Part shown: positions 13,625 through 24,881 of the stretch, piece after piece | Layout of the letters: every line of letters starts with the position of its first letter | Numbering within the stretch: the first letter of the stretch is position 1 | DNA from: Ganoderma boninense | Lineage: Eukaryota; Basidiomycota; Agaricomycetes; Polyporales; Polyporaceae | DNA length: 64,000 bases | Direction of reading: 5' to 3' | Assembly (NCBI GenBank): GCA_002900995.3 | Contig: CM035306.1 | Span: forward strand, 992,001-1,056,000 | Made by a program: the position numbers and the translations under genes | Notes under the pieces: generated by a model | Seen by the model: the letters and a program-made list of their open reading frames with translations, nothing else | Databases searched by the model: none | Told to the model about the DNA's origin: nothing

Positions 13625-14808
13625 ATGTCTCTCCCCAGTGTCACCATCGTTGGCGGAACTGGCCTCCTCGGTGAGTGCCGAACGGATTCACGGGCAAGGG
13701 CTTTCCTGACCTTTGCACAAACATTGGACAGGGCAACCCATTAGCAATGCTTTTGTAACCGACTTTCGCTCCTCCTTCTCTCGCGTTCGCGTCCTCTCCC
13801 GCGACCCGACCTCCGAAAAGTCGCAAGCGCTCGCCTCCAAAGGCGCCGAGCTGGTGAAGCTCAGCGACGACAAGGTGTTTGACGATGCGTTCGCAGGGTC
13901 CGACGTCATCGTGAACGCGCTCCCGGGCTCGGCTCCTGAGGCAACACAACAAGCTGTCCTGCAAGCTGCAGCCAGAAGCGGCGCGAAGGTGTACTTCCTG
14001 GGCGAATTCGGGTCGTGAGTAGTGTTTCGTGCCGTATAAGTGCATATAGCGACCCCAAACTGACTGCATTTACGATTGCGTCCGGAACCAGTGACCATCG
14101 AATCAACGACTTCCCGGGCTACGAGTCCCCCGAGTGGCTGGGGAAGCAGAAGCGAGCGAGCGAGGCGCGGAGCACATTCAAAGGCAAGGTGATCGCACTC
14201 TACACCTCCCTCTTCTTCGAACTCGGGTTCGTGATCCCCATCCGTACGTCGCATCCAGTCATCTCTCTTGGTCATCGGGGCCCGTTACTGAACAGCGATA
14301 CCTGCATCTGCGTCCTCTCGCAGTGGGCGTCGATGTCAAGAACAACGCGTTCTCGGCATACGGCTCCGCGGCCCAGCGGGTCTCGTGGACGTCGGTGGTG
14401 GACATTGGGCGCGCCGTCGCCCGCCTTTCGATCCTCGCAACCAACCCGGCGACGGCGGCGTCCGTGCCCGACCATGTGCGGATCGCAGGCTCCACCGCGT
14501 CGCTGGAGGAAGTCCGTGACATCGTTGCGCGTGTCAAGGGTGTCCCGCCTGCGCAGATCAAGACGGAGGACCTCGCGGAGAAGAAGGCGGCGCTCAAGGT
14601 TCCCGGCGTGAGTTTCCTCGAGTATCTGAAGTGAGTGCTTCCGTGTTGTCGGCGCCGGCGTGTGTTAGGCTCAACTGAATGGGATTCTAGGGTTGTGATG
14701 GGCGAGGGCAAGGCGGACTTCAGTTCGCAGAACGAGAACGAGGTGGTGAACCCAGGAGGAAAGCTCTGGAAGTGGACGTCGGTGGAGGATGTGGTCCGGG
14801 CCCAGTGA
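13625..14808 (+). CDS. NmrA-like NAD(P)-binding protein (isoflavone reductase-like)
   Basis: Atypical short-chain dehydrogenase of the NmrA/isoflavone-reductase group: NAD(P)-binding proteins that act as redox sensors or small-molecule reductases. Exons: 13625..13670, 13732..14014, 14092..14243, 14324..14630, 14691..14808; phases agree and give 301 residues. The N-terminal strand and glycine loop VTIVGGTGLLGQPIS fit the family GGTGxxG motif, followed by RVRVLSRDP (end of beta-2), a DVIVNALPGS loop, and KVYFLGEFGS at the usual catalytic-loop position. The C-terminal substrate lobe holds WTSVVDIGRAVARL and VRIAGSTASLEEVRDIVAR. The substrate cannot be told from the sequence. A decayed relative lies at 4380-5130, so the family has expanded locally. 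Confidence 0.88.
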
Positions 14809-15312
14809 CTATGAGGCCCCGAAGGCTGATCGACGGGAAGATTGACACGATATAAGCCTCGTGAGACGGCGAGAATGCGAGAATGTATCTGCAACGAGAA
14901 TGAGACTGCTAAAACCCGCCTGGCAAGCTTCGAGCCGCTCTCTGGCCTTTTGACATCGAAATTGACACGCGAAGCCCGACGGCGACGTTGATTTTGCTCC
15001 GTGGAAGAAGCAACGAGCTCCACAGTGATTGAGTGGGTTGAATAAGGAGACGGAGGGGGGGCGATTGGAGGGTGCTGGGTCGTGGGCATGGAGGCGGATG
15101 GTTTCTGGCTTCGGGGAATGAAATGAAGGCGGCGTCAGACCATCTAATACTGGGCGCTTCTATCCCCACATTCGAGCCAGGCCCGTCAAAGTCGTTCATT
15201 TATATGCCAATAATGCCCGTGCTCCGTCGACAGTCTCCGTTCCCCTCTTCCGCACACGCCTAGCCCCTCACTCTCTCTCGTTGCCGTCTGTACCGACGGT
15301 GACACCGTCGAC
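14809..15312. promoter_or_regulatory. Intergenic with putative TATA box of the ABC transporter gene
   Basis: Plus-strand ATTTATATG at about 15198-15206 is a good TATA candidate, with the first in-frame ATG of the transporter about 110 bp downstream. Nothing else is recognisable. Confidence 0.4.
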
Positions 15313-18300
15313 ATGTCTGGCTCTTGCGAAAACTACGGGACTCCCAACGGCACCGCCTGCGCATGTCCGCCCGGCTTCGGCGGCTCGACTTGCTCCCAAC
15401 CGGCCTGCGGCGGCACCATCTTTCAAGGCTCGGCGCGCTCCTTGGCCAACGGATCCCCTTTCGCGAACTTGACGTCCTCGAGCTGTTCATGCGAGGACGG
15501 CTGGACGGGAACAAGTTGCAACGTCTGTCAAACCGCCAAGGCATGCCAGTCAGGATTCGCGAGCGTTCGCGGATCTGCCGGTTCGTTGACTGGGGTCGAC
15601 ATCGGGCAGAACGACACTATCGTCTGCAATGCAGTTCCTAGGGTGTATGCGGCGGGAGAGATGAGTTGCGCTGTGCAGGTGAGCCTGATGACCTTGGTTT
15701 TTGATCTTGACGGCATTCGGGAAGAAGGCACCGAGGCCTCTGTCGCCGGAGGAACCCCCCGCATATACCGAGGTCTTCGTCCGCTTCGAATGGTGCCTTT
15801 TCGCCTATCATAGAGTCGCGCCGTCGCATTCCTTTATTACATTCTGTCATTTAATTGGATATGCGCAGATAGAGGACTATGCAATGTGGCGTGCTCCATT
15901 AGCCCGCCGACGTGCAGAGGGCTGAAATGCTTTCCTTCTTATTGCGATCTACCCCTTTGTCTTCGAGTCTAACCCAGGACTTCATTCTTTGACAGAACCC
16001 TACGCTTCAGTCTATCTTCCCTGGCACATCCACGCTTAACATCCTACGAACCCTGAATGCCTCCTTCACACCCCTTCCCAACACTACCGCATTCGGCCCC
16101 AGCGGGTCTGTGTACGCACAACTATTCTACGACGGCGTGGAACAGTTCTACTGCTCCGCCGACTCGTGCGCCCAGGACCTCGGCTCAGGCGACGGCAGCG
16201 CGAACTGGAATTGCAAAGACCTCAGGTGCACGTGCCGGGCGAACACTACGTTCTGCGGGGCGGGCACGGCTCTGGACCTCAGCGGTATCATTAACACGCT
16301 CACCGGTACGCTCGGCATCTCCTGCGACGCTCCTGCAGCCAACGGCATGGCGACATGCGCATTTAAGCAAGACACTATCCAGCAGGTGTTTGGCTCTGCC
16401 GGTCTTGCGCTCAGCGGCTGCGCATTCGGAGAGTGCGTTGCCCAGAACGTCATCGACACCCTCTCTGGGAATGCAACGAGCAGCAACGGCACGAGCAGCG
16501 GAGGATCGTCCCTCGGCGGTGGCGTCATTGCTGGCCTCGCTGTCGTTGGCGGTCTCCTTGGGCTCGCGCTGCTCTTCTTGGTCCTTGGCTGGCTCTCCCA
16601 GCGTCGCGCGCGGAAAGGCGGCGCGAACGGCCTGCGTCCCACGGGTGGCGTCACCGTGGAATGGGCAGACGTCAGCTACTCCGTGCTCCAGCCTTCCTCC
16701 AGCTTCTCCTTGCGGCGCCGCCATGGCAGCGGGTCGGACAATCAGAAGGTTGTTCTCGACAACGTCAGTGGACGCGTCGTTCCGGGAGAGATGATGGCCA
16801 TTCTCGGCCCCAGCGGAGCGGGGAAGACGACGCTCATTGAAATCCTCGCCCAGAAGCACAAGTCCGGAGAGGTGCTTGGGAGTGTCGCGTACCCCGGCAC
16901 TGGCAACGGCCGCCCACGCATCGGCTTCGTACCCCAACAAGACGTGCTTCCTGCGATGCTCACTGTGCACGAGGCGTTGCTCTTCGCCGCACGTCTGCGT
17001 CTGCCGGAGAGCGTGCCGGACTCGGAGAAGCAGGCCCGCGTTGACGACATCTTGGACCGCCTGGGCATCGCGCACCTCCGCACCGTCCGCATCGGCGATG
17101 GAGAGAAGCGTGGCATCAGCGGCGGGGAGATGCGGCGGGTGAGCATCGGGCTCGAACTCGTCGCGAAGCCGGACGTCCTGCTGCTCGACGAGCCCACGTC
17201 GGGATTGGACTCCGTGTCCGCGGCGAAGGTCGCGAAGGTCCTGCACGCGCTCGCACACGACCCAGAGAACCCCACGGCCGTCATCGCGTCCATCCACCAG
17301 CCGAGGTAAGTCTCTCTCTCTCGCTTTCTCGATCCACAGGCGAAATGAACCGCACCGTCACCCTCCGATTTCTGATTCTGACTGTGCTTTGTTCTGCGTT
17401 CTGTGTTCTGCGTCTGCGTCGCAGCTCCCAGCTGTATCACTCGTTCGACCAGATCCTTCTGCTGTCCCACGGCCGCGCGCTGTACTCGGGTCCCGGCGGG
17501 TTCGCGCCCGCCCAGCACTTCTCTGCGCGGGGAATCGCGTACAAGGAAGGGTACAACGTCGCGGACTACCTTCTCGACGTCGCGAGCGACCCGCCCGTCG
17601 CGCTGTTCCCGCTGTCCGGCGGGTCGGCGCAGAGCGAGCTGAAGGCGAGCTCGTCGTCGGACGAGGTCGAGAAGGGCTTGGTGAGCACCAACGGGGCGGG
17701 CAAGCAGAAGACAGGGCGGCGGCGGGGATCGCTGTTCAAGCACACCTCGTACGCGGCGACGTTCTTGACGCAGTTTCAGGTCCTGTCCGGCAGGGAGTGG
17801 AAGATCCTCCGGAGGGACAAGACGCTGTTCTTCTTGCACGTCGCCGTCGCGTCTGTCCTGGGCGTATTCTGCGGTGGGTGTTCCCTTTCAGTTTCATTTG
17901 TCGGTGCGGGAGTGGTTCTGACGATGAGATGCAGGCGGCTTGTACTACCACACGGGCATCACCATCGCTGGCTTCCAGTCACGAGTGGGATGCCTCTTTT
18001 TCTTGGTCGGTCTTCCCCGCCAGGACTCTTCGCTTCCTAGCATCGTGCTTACTGCCAAGGTATTAGGGTGCCCTGATTGCGTTCTCTTCCCTGAGCGCTC
18101 TGTACAACGTCGTAGAGATCCGACCACTGTTCCTTCGCGAACGATCGGCGGCGTATTACAGGTTAGCTGTGCCTGGCTTCCCAGCTTGCTCGATACTAAT
18201 CGTTATTTTGGCAGCCCCACAGCGTGGTTATTGTCCCGGTTTATTTTTGATGTCATTCCTCTCCGTATCATACCCACGATTATTGTATCGACTATGTGCG

Positions 18301-18968
18301 CCACGTCCCTTCTCCGCCGGTGTGTTCTCGCCACTGATCGTCCTGCAGCACGTACTGGATGGCCGGCCTCGCGCACGACGCGGCGCACTTCTTCAAGTTC
18401 CTGTTCATCCTGGTTCTGTACACGCTCGCCATGACCCTCTTCGTGCGTGCCTTCGTCCGACTATTACCGTCGATTTGACCCCGTCGCTGATGCTCCGCCG
18501 ACCGACCCATACACACACAGAACTTCTTGCTCGCCTGCCTGTTCCGCAACGGCGGCATCGCGATCCTTATCTCCGCGCTGACGGCGCTCTACCAGATGAC
18601 GTTTGCAGGGTTCTTCGTGCACCTGGACGCGATCCCCCCGGCCCTGCGCTGGCTCCAGTGGCTCTGCCCGCTCAAGTACACCCTGGAGGCGCTCTCCGTC
18701 AACGAGGTCGGCTCGGGCCTGATGATCGAAGACTCGCTCGAGGGCGTGCCCGTTAACGTCTCTGCGGCACTGATCATGCAGACGGTGAGTGGCTCGCCGC
18801 AGAGAGGGCCCCGGCTGGAGCACTGATGCGTGTCATTCGTCTGTGCAGCTGTTTGGGTTTGGGGCGAACAATTACTACAGGGACGTGCTCGTGCTGTTCG
18901 CGTTCATTGCCGGCTTCGGGGTGGGGGTCGTATTCGTGGTGTGGGCGAAGGTGCGCGAGAGGCGGTAG
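15313..18968 (+). CDS. ADP1: Adp1-like ABCG half-transporter with EGF-like ectodomain
   Basis: ATP-driven membrane transporter of the ABCG group; the layout matches yeast Adp1, whose substrate is unknown. Exons: 15313..15678, 15996..17305, 17425..17873, 17934/5..18005, 18067..18161, 18215..18295, 18349..18442, 18521..18784, 18849..18968; about 949 residues. The N-terminal part holds Cys-rich EGF-like modules (ACACPPGFGGSTC, CSCEDGWTGTSCNVC). A first membrane helix follows (GGGVIAGLAVVGGLLGLALL). The nucleotide-binding domain has Walker A GPSGAGKTT (about residue 390), signature ISGGEMRRVSIG (about 494) and Walker B DVLLLDEPTSGLD (about 515). The last third is the six-helix membrane domain. 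The first intron is 317 bp against 52-119 for the others. No signal peptide precedes the EGF part from this ATG, yet the frame stays open and Cys-bearing upstream, so a first exon may be missing. Confidence 0.9.
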
Positions 18969-19927
18969 GCGCGCGTGCTTGGACTTCAAGGCTTGTAGGC
19001 TAGACTGTCATTGGGACATGAATGACCATTCATGACGGATGTTGTACTTTTTCCTTATCCAACTCGGCTTCGGCGACCCTCGCGACTCCTCCGCAGGTGA
19101 GTGGGCCCCTGCGTTGGCGGTTGACGGTTGAGCGGATTTAATTTTCGATTTAGGGCGCGCATCGGATCCCCACGTTCTGCCGTTTATTACGAGCCTGACG
19201 ACGAAGGCGGGCGGCGGACGAGTGGCTTGTCTCTTGTTAGATTCGTGAGGAGTGTGACACCGACTCAGGTCTTTCGAAGCTACGTATGTGGATCAACTTG
19301 AGAACTAACGGAGTCGAAATACTTCCAAAAAAGGTCGCCTGTATGCGTTGGCCTGTCGATGGGTGCAGTTCTTTTCTGATCAGTCTAATGCATCGCTAAT
19401 CCCTGTTTATTTTATAGTGAGTTTTGGGTGTCAAGTCTGTACAAGAGCCTCCCGTTTAGTGAGCGACGGTGCTCGCCTTTGCCTAAGGGAGCACGGTGTT
19501 GAAGCAACCGGTCGACGTAGACTTGGAAGCCAGTTGGCCCGAGTAAAAGGTCGGCTAAAATCGACGAAAATTAACGACGCAGTACGGAGGATGTTTGGGC
19601 CAGGTGAGCTGCACAACACCGGACGTCCGACGTCCGAGTCGGAGTGAGAGCCACGGAGCCAATGTTTCGGTGCACATGCTGCTTTTCTAACCTGTTTAGG
19701 GACACTGGAATACTTGCCCTCTCGTAACTCAAGTGCGCTCCCTGACTCGGTGACAGTATTCTTCGCTAGCTAGCACATACTCTCATCACCTTGCAGCCCC
19801 GTGTCCTCAGATATTTAATGTGGCCGCCTCTCTGCTCAAGCTCTCCAGTCGACCTCGTTCGATCCCCATTGCTCACCAAAGCCGCCTGACAGCACTCGCT
19901 CGTCCTCTTCACTTCTCACCTTCCACC
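18969..19927. promoter_or_regulatory. Intergenic with putative TATA box of HsbA-like gene 1
   Basis: No gene is seen in 959 bp. ATATTTAA at about 19811-19818 lies about 110 bp before the next start codon. The second HsbA-like gene has a matching TATTTAA at about the same distance, which suggests shared promoter ancestry. Confidence 0.4.
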
Positions 19928-20831
19928 ATGAGGTTCTTCCAGAACGCTTTCGCCGCAGTCGCCATCGTCGCCTTTGGCGTCATCGGTGCCTTCGCTCAAA
20001 CTGAGAACGCCGTGGTCACCGGCATCCAGAGCGTCAGCACTGCGTCTGCCACTCTGCAGGTCTCGGTTTCCGAGCTGAGTGCCTCGAACTTCCTGACCAG
20101 CGGCGGTGTGAGTGACCGACTCCGACTCTTGGCTTCCTGCGCGAGGTTCGGCGACGCTCACGTCACGGAGTCGACAGGAGATCGCTTCGGGGCTCCATAA
20201 CCTGACGGTGTCGATTACCGCCTTCACCAAGTCCATTACCTTCGTGCGTCCATTCCGTTACACCCCCTAGAACACGACGGGCTGACGCCACAGCTCACAG
20301 ACAAACCCAACTCCATTTGACAATTCCGTCGCGGAGGAGATTGTCGAAGTCCTCACCGGCTTCGTCGAGGTTCACCAGTGAGTGGCGACTGTGCCCGCAC
20401 GCGCTAGTGGCAAGCTAACGGATGTGCATTCGTCCGCCCCAGGGCTCTCCTGAACACGATCATCGGCAAGCAGGTATGTCTGAGCCCATTGATTCCTGTA
20501 TGCGCGTCCCCGTACTGAGATGTCCGCAGTCGCTCGCTTCCCGGTTCTTCCTCACGGCCCCCATTGCCGCGGGCCTGCGCGCCATTGAGAGCGTCGTCGA
20601 CGTAAGTCGCGTGCTTCCTGGCTGTTCGGATGTCTAGCTGACGGCTTTCATGTTCACAAGGCTTTCGCCTTCACTCTGATCGGCTTGATCCCGACCCAGG
20701 GCACTGAGGCTCGGACCCAGTTTGTGAGTCGGATTACAAACACGTGTGTATCTTTAGAGAAGCGCCTCTGAACAACCTTGCAGGACTCCTTGAGTGAGAC
20801 TTTCACCGCCGCCATCAAGGCCTACTCGTAA
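19928..20831 (+). CDS. HsbA-like small secreted protein, copy 1
   Basis: Predicted secreted protein of 178 residues. Exons: 19928..20107, 20178..20243, 20301..20377, 20443..20473, 20530..20601, 20661..20723, 20784..20831. A signal peptide opens it (MRFFQNAFAAVAIVAFGVIGAFAQ). The rest has no Cys and is built of amphipathic helices. Segments FVEVHQALLNTIIGKQ, FFLTAPIAAGLRAIESVVD and LIGLIPTQ resemble hydrophobic surface-binding protein A / cell-wall galactomannoprotein proteins, which coat hydrophobic surfaces and recruit hydrolases. That family call is by pattern only and is tentative. The gene has six introns of 52-70 bp. It has a tandem paralogue at 22904-23875 with the same exon layout, and both sit downstream of transporter sequence, intact here and decayed there. 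Confidence 0.75.
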
Positions 20832-21589
20832 ATGCGGCGGAGCCCCCGTCCTTGCCATCAACGCGGTTCAGGTTGTCGCTTCTCGATCGGGGGAGGTGGA
20901 TGCCAACGGTGTTCGGTGAATGTGGAAAACAAGTCCCTGGTTCTAGTAGGTCTCAGTCACTGGCACAGACGCGCAGCTTCGGCCCCCGCCTTTGGTTCAA
21001 GATGAAGACGGCGGAGATGGAGTCGACCCGTGCCTAGTGACGGTGCTGATATCTTGTGGTGAATTCTTGTCGAACGCGATTGATGTATTGAATCAGAATG
21101 TGAAGCTTGATGATGTTATAAAGTTGGGCCTTCGATGTCAAGAATTGTCCGTCCCAATTTGGGAAGTCAAGCGCTCATATCATCATTACGTCAACCTAAT
21201 GACCTAAGCCATTGGCACAGCAACGACCACAAGCACGACTTGAGCTTGATCAGCTTCCACTTTCTCCCTTCTTGATAAGAAGCCCTTCGTCTTGGACTAC
21301 CATCTGCCTTGACGCCCCGGCGGATGCCAGTAAGCCTGCCTCCTTTGAAGGGTATCAACATCAATCGTTTCCGACAGTCCGAGTTCAACTTGAAGACCAG
21401 TAATCATCACTGGCAGGAGCTCGGACTACCACTCGATGGTCCAGATACTTTCAATCAGGCCATGAATATCAAACGCTGGAGACATTACAGCATCCCAATC
21501 TCCAGAGCTTCCAGTGTATGTTTTCTTTCTACCGTCTCCGTCCTCTTCGCCTCTTGGATTGATAATTGAAAATTCGGACACAGTATAGG
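20832..21589. other. Intergenic between HsbA-like gene 1 and the ABC relic
   Basis: No gene seen. By position it may hold further, more decayed transporter sequence upstream of the relic, but I could not align any. Confidence 0.35.
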
Positions 21590-21910
21590 GCAGACCTCAC
21601 CCAGGTGATCCATGTCGCCTGCCTCAGTGCCTGTTCCGCAATGGCGGCGGTCCGCGCTGATGTCGACATATGCGGATTCCTTCGTACATCCAACGACATC
21701 GCGTCGGCCCCGTGCTGGTTCAAATCGCTGTGTCCATTTGCAGACAGTCTTGAGGCGCTCTCTGCCAACAAGGACAGCTCGGGGACACGCTAGAGGGTGT
21801 TCCGATCAATGCTTCAGCAGCGCTGATCATGCACGGGCCATGAGTAGCAGCAGATCCTCGCTCCTCAAGCACTCAAGGTGTGTCGTTTGGGTTAACGCGA
21901 GTTTGACATG
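21590..21910 (+). pseudogene. Relic of the 3' end of the Adp1-like transporter gene
   Basis: Decayed copy of the last exons of the transporter at 15313-18968. GCCTGTTCCGCAATGGCGGC near 21626 matches the intact copy near 18536 with one difference. Further on come CLFR-type and LEALSANKDSSG residues (intact: LEALSVNEVGSG), then DTLEGVPINASAALIMH against DSLEGVPVNVSAALIMQ. Even the last intron and the start of the last exon (GTTTGGGTTAACGCG against GTTTGGGTTTGGGGCG) are traceable. It carries frame changes and lacks about 100 bp between the first and second piece. It sits about 1.3 kb before HsbA-like copy 2, as the intact 3' end sits about 1.4 kb before copy 1. Confidence 0.75.
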
Positions 21911-22903
21911 CAGCCTTTTAGCCTTGGGGTGGAGATGCAGATGCGCGAGGTTCGGTTGCTTCTCGGACGTTCTGAGGCTCGGATTCCGATACAAATCACT
22001 CTTCATACCATTGTACCGCGGGATCGCTTCGCTCTCAGTGGGTGGAACCTCGTCGTCGCCTCGAGTTCGTGGTCGAAGCGAGTTAATGGCCTGTAATAGG
22101 ACTCACATAGAAGGCCACGTCCTGCCATGTAAATATGGACGGAGGTGGTAAACAGCAAACGTACGATGATGTTCTTGGTTCCTTGCTGAGCGTAGGGGGG
22201 CCCAAGTGGCGTCTCGTCTTCCGAAACTACATGAGTTGCCTCGAGAAGTGCCAGAGTTCAATCTTTTTTCACAAGGGTAGCATTAACTGGGTCCCAACGG
22301 TTAGTGTGGCGTGTTCCGGTAGTTTTTGTTGGGCGTAATGTTCATCAAGCTAACAGGTCATTCTAACCGCTAGGATGACCTCTAGGGTACTCTTGGCGCT
22401 TCTATGTCAAGTAGCGCTCACCTTCTGTCGAGGAGGCATTATGGTTTACTTGGAGCCACAGAGGTCAACTCCATGCGGAGCGACAATGCCAATCAGGTTA
22501 GTCACGGAATATTGCCTGCATGCACCTTCGTAGCTAATCCAGGTTGAAACGTTGCCGAAACTGCAGAAACTCGCAACCCTCTGTCGAGATATCGAGGACG
22601 TTGACTCATTATAAGTTGCACACTACTGCCGGACTGGCGTTTGTTTCTCGATACGAGGCTAGTTTTCAGATCGGGCCAAGACATGCGCCGGCTCTCCTTC
22701 TTAAGAATCAAAGTGCAGTTTCTCTCACACAATCCCTCCGAGTTACGAATCCATCACTTGAGGTTATCTCTTCGGCTATTTAACTTGAAATGAGCCCGTC
22801 TCCCCACCAACTATCCTCAGTCGACACTGCTCAAGCTCCCACTGCTCAACACAACCGTGACCTCGCAACACTCGCTCCACCTCTCGTCTCTTGACTGGCC
22901 GCA
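21911..22903. promoter_or_regulatory. Intergenic with putative TATA box of HsbA-like gene 2
   Basis: No gene is supported. CTATTTAAC at about 22776-22784 lies about 125 bp before the next start codon and parallels the box of copy 1. Confidence 0.4.
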
Positions 22904-23875
22904 ATGAGGTTCTTCCGGAACGCGTTCGCCGCGGTTGCCGTCGTCGGACTGGGCGTCGTTGGTGCCTTCTCCCAGTCCGAGAACGCCGTGGTCGACGGTA
23001 TTATGAGCGTCACCACCGCCTCTGCCACCCTCCAAGTCTCTGTTTCTGAGCTATCGGTCTTTAACTCCTTGTCGAAGGGCACTGTGAGTTGCCCTCCATC
23101 AGGATTATCCTCTTGTTCCAGGTTCCGCGACGCTCACGTTTCCCACAGGAAATCGTCTCGGGCCTCAAGAACCTGACGGTCTCGGTCACCACCTTCACCA
23201 AGGCCATCACCTTCGTGCGTCCGACCTCTAGATCCCTTTGGCATGTCCTTCCTCCCATGCTGACAGGGGAATCGACAGGCTAAGCCTCAGCCGTTCGACA
23301 ACGATATTGCCGAGGAGGTCGTTCAAGTCCTTACCGATTTCGTCGCGATTTACCAGTAAGCGGCAGTTGCGATCTCCATATCCCCATCCATTCATATGCG
23401 CGGCGCACTTTGCACTTAAACACTTTAGGGCACTCCTCAGGACGATCATCGGCAAGCAGGTACGTCCAACGATTCGATACTATTCCCTCCGTGTGCCCGC
23501 GTCTGCATACTTATCCATCGTCATCCTCAGTCTCTGGCGTCCAGTTCTTCCTCACAGCCCCCACCGCTGCAGCACTGCGGGCCATCGAGACCGTCGTCGA
23601 CGTGAGTCCGCTGTGTTGTGTTATGTTCCGCTTTGTGTCTGTCCCTCGGCGCCGCGGCAAGGCTGACGACCTAACTCTCCGGATCCGCAAGGCCTTCGCC
23701 TCCGCCTTGATCTCGCTGATCCCGACCCAGAGCAACAGCGCCCGGGCCCAGTTTGTGAGTCTGCCTGCTTGGACGCAGCTGTCTGTCCTCGGGGAGAGAC
23801 ACCGCTGACCAATGATCAACTTCGCAGGAGGTGTTGACTGAGACCTTTAGCGAGGCCATCAGGGTTTGCTCTTGA
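22904..23875 (+). CDS. HsbA-like small secreted protein, copy 2
   Basis: Paralogue of the gene at 19928-20831. Exons: 22904..23083, 23149..23214, 23279..23355, 23429..23459, 23545..23601, 23692..23754, 23828..23875, giving 173 residues. The signal peptide is MRFFRNAFAAVAVVGLGVVGAFSQ, followed by QSENAVVDGIMSV (copy 1: QTENAVVTGIQSV). Exon lengths are identical to copy 1 except exon 5. At the ancestral acceptor (after 23530) one base is missing compared with copy 1, which would break the frame. Use of the next CAG, 14 bp downstream, restores it exactly and drops the residues matching SLASR. Either the acceptor moved or the base is missing only in the assembly. The call as HsbA-like rests on the same helical pattern as copy 1. 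Confidence 0.72.
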
Positions 23876-24881
23876 GCGCGATGAAGCGCGTTCTTGCCAC
23901 TCTACCGTGGGACTGCGCAGGTTGTCTCTTCGTGATCGTGCAGGGCGGCACCAGCGGTTATTCGGCCATTAGCAGAAATTGTTGAGTACGTAGCTTGTGT
24001 AAGTTTCGACTTCGGCGGTCTTTTCGACAAAGATAAAGACGGCGGTGTCAGTCTCGTACTGTACATAATGCCTTCACGCGTACATCTATCGATATCAAGG
24101 ACTACGAACTTGAACTCGTACATCTTGACATGCTCGCAGTCACCCAATGCAATCGATGTCATCGTGGGCCTGACAGACCGAGTGCGTTGTCGATACGTTG
24201 CACGATGGTACTGCTTAACAAGACCCATAAACTGCGCATTTTGATGGGTGACTGGCTCTCGAGTCTCGAGTACTTGAGTTGTTATAACACAGCACCTCGA
24301 ATGGGCAGCCCACGTTTTTTGTCGGAGAGACCTTAAGCTTGCAGTCAACGCGTATGGAAACTTGCCCCTCTCCTCGCGTGCTCCTCGCAGCCCTGAAAGC
24401 CATGCCGCCTTCGCGAGATGACGATGGGACCAGAAGTATCGCAAAAATATACGAAGTCACATCGCGAGCCTTCGACCCGGTGCGCAGCAAGCGACGTTCG
24501 GAGAAGCAGTCCTCTGGCTGTACTCGCCTGAAACCTGTGCTCGATACTCCTGCGCAACAGGCCGCGCTGTTCGAGCCTGATGATGTCGGATAAGTATTCG
24601 TGAGGTGTCGGAAGGTTTTGCCAAGGAGCAATGCGCAGTCAGGTGAGAGCCCAAGGAAGGAGAGGGATGCGAACAGCCACCGCCCACGCGACGCTCGGAT
24701 TTGGGGCACGGTTCGACTCGCGAGGCGCGTAAAGACTCCGCTCAGGCTCTGCATCGCGTTCTATGTCCGCAGCCACGCCCCTCCCCCTCAAATACTCTTG
24801 CTTGTGACGACCTCCTGCCTTGCCTGCTGTACACGATCTTGCTCTCAATCTCCCTCTGCTACGCTCCTCTGACGATCCACG
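23876..24881. other. Intergenic, 1.0 kb
   Basis: Open frames here are short and overlap on both strands without family features. It holds the 3' end of the HsbA-like gene and the promoter of the next gene. Confidence 0.4.
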
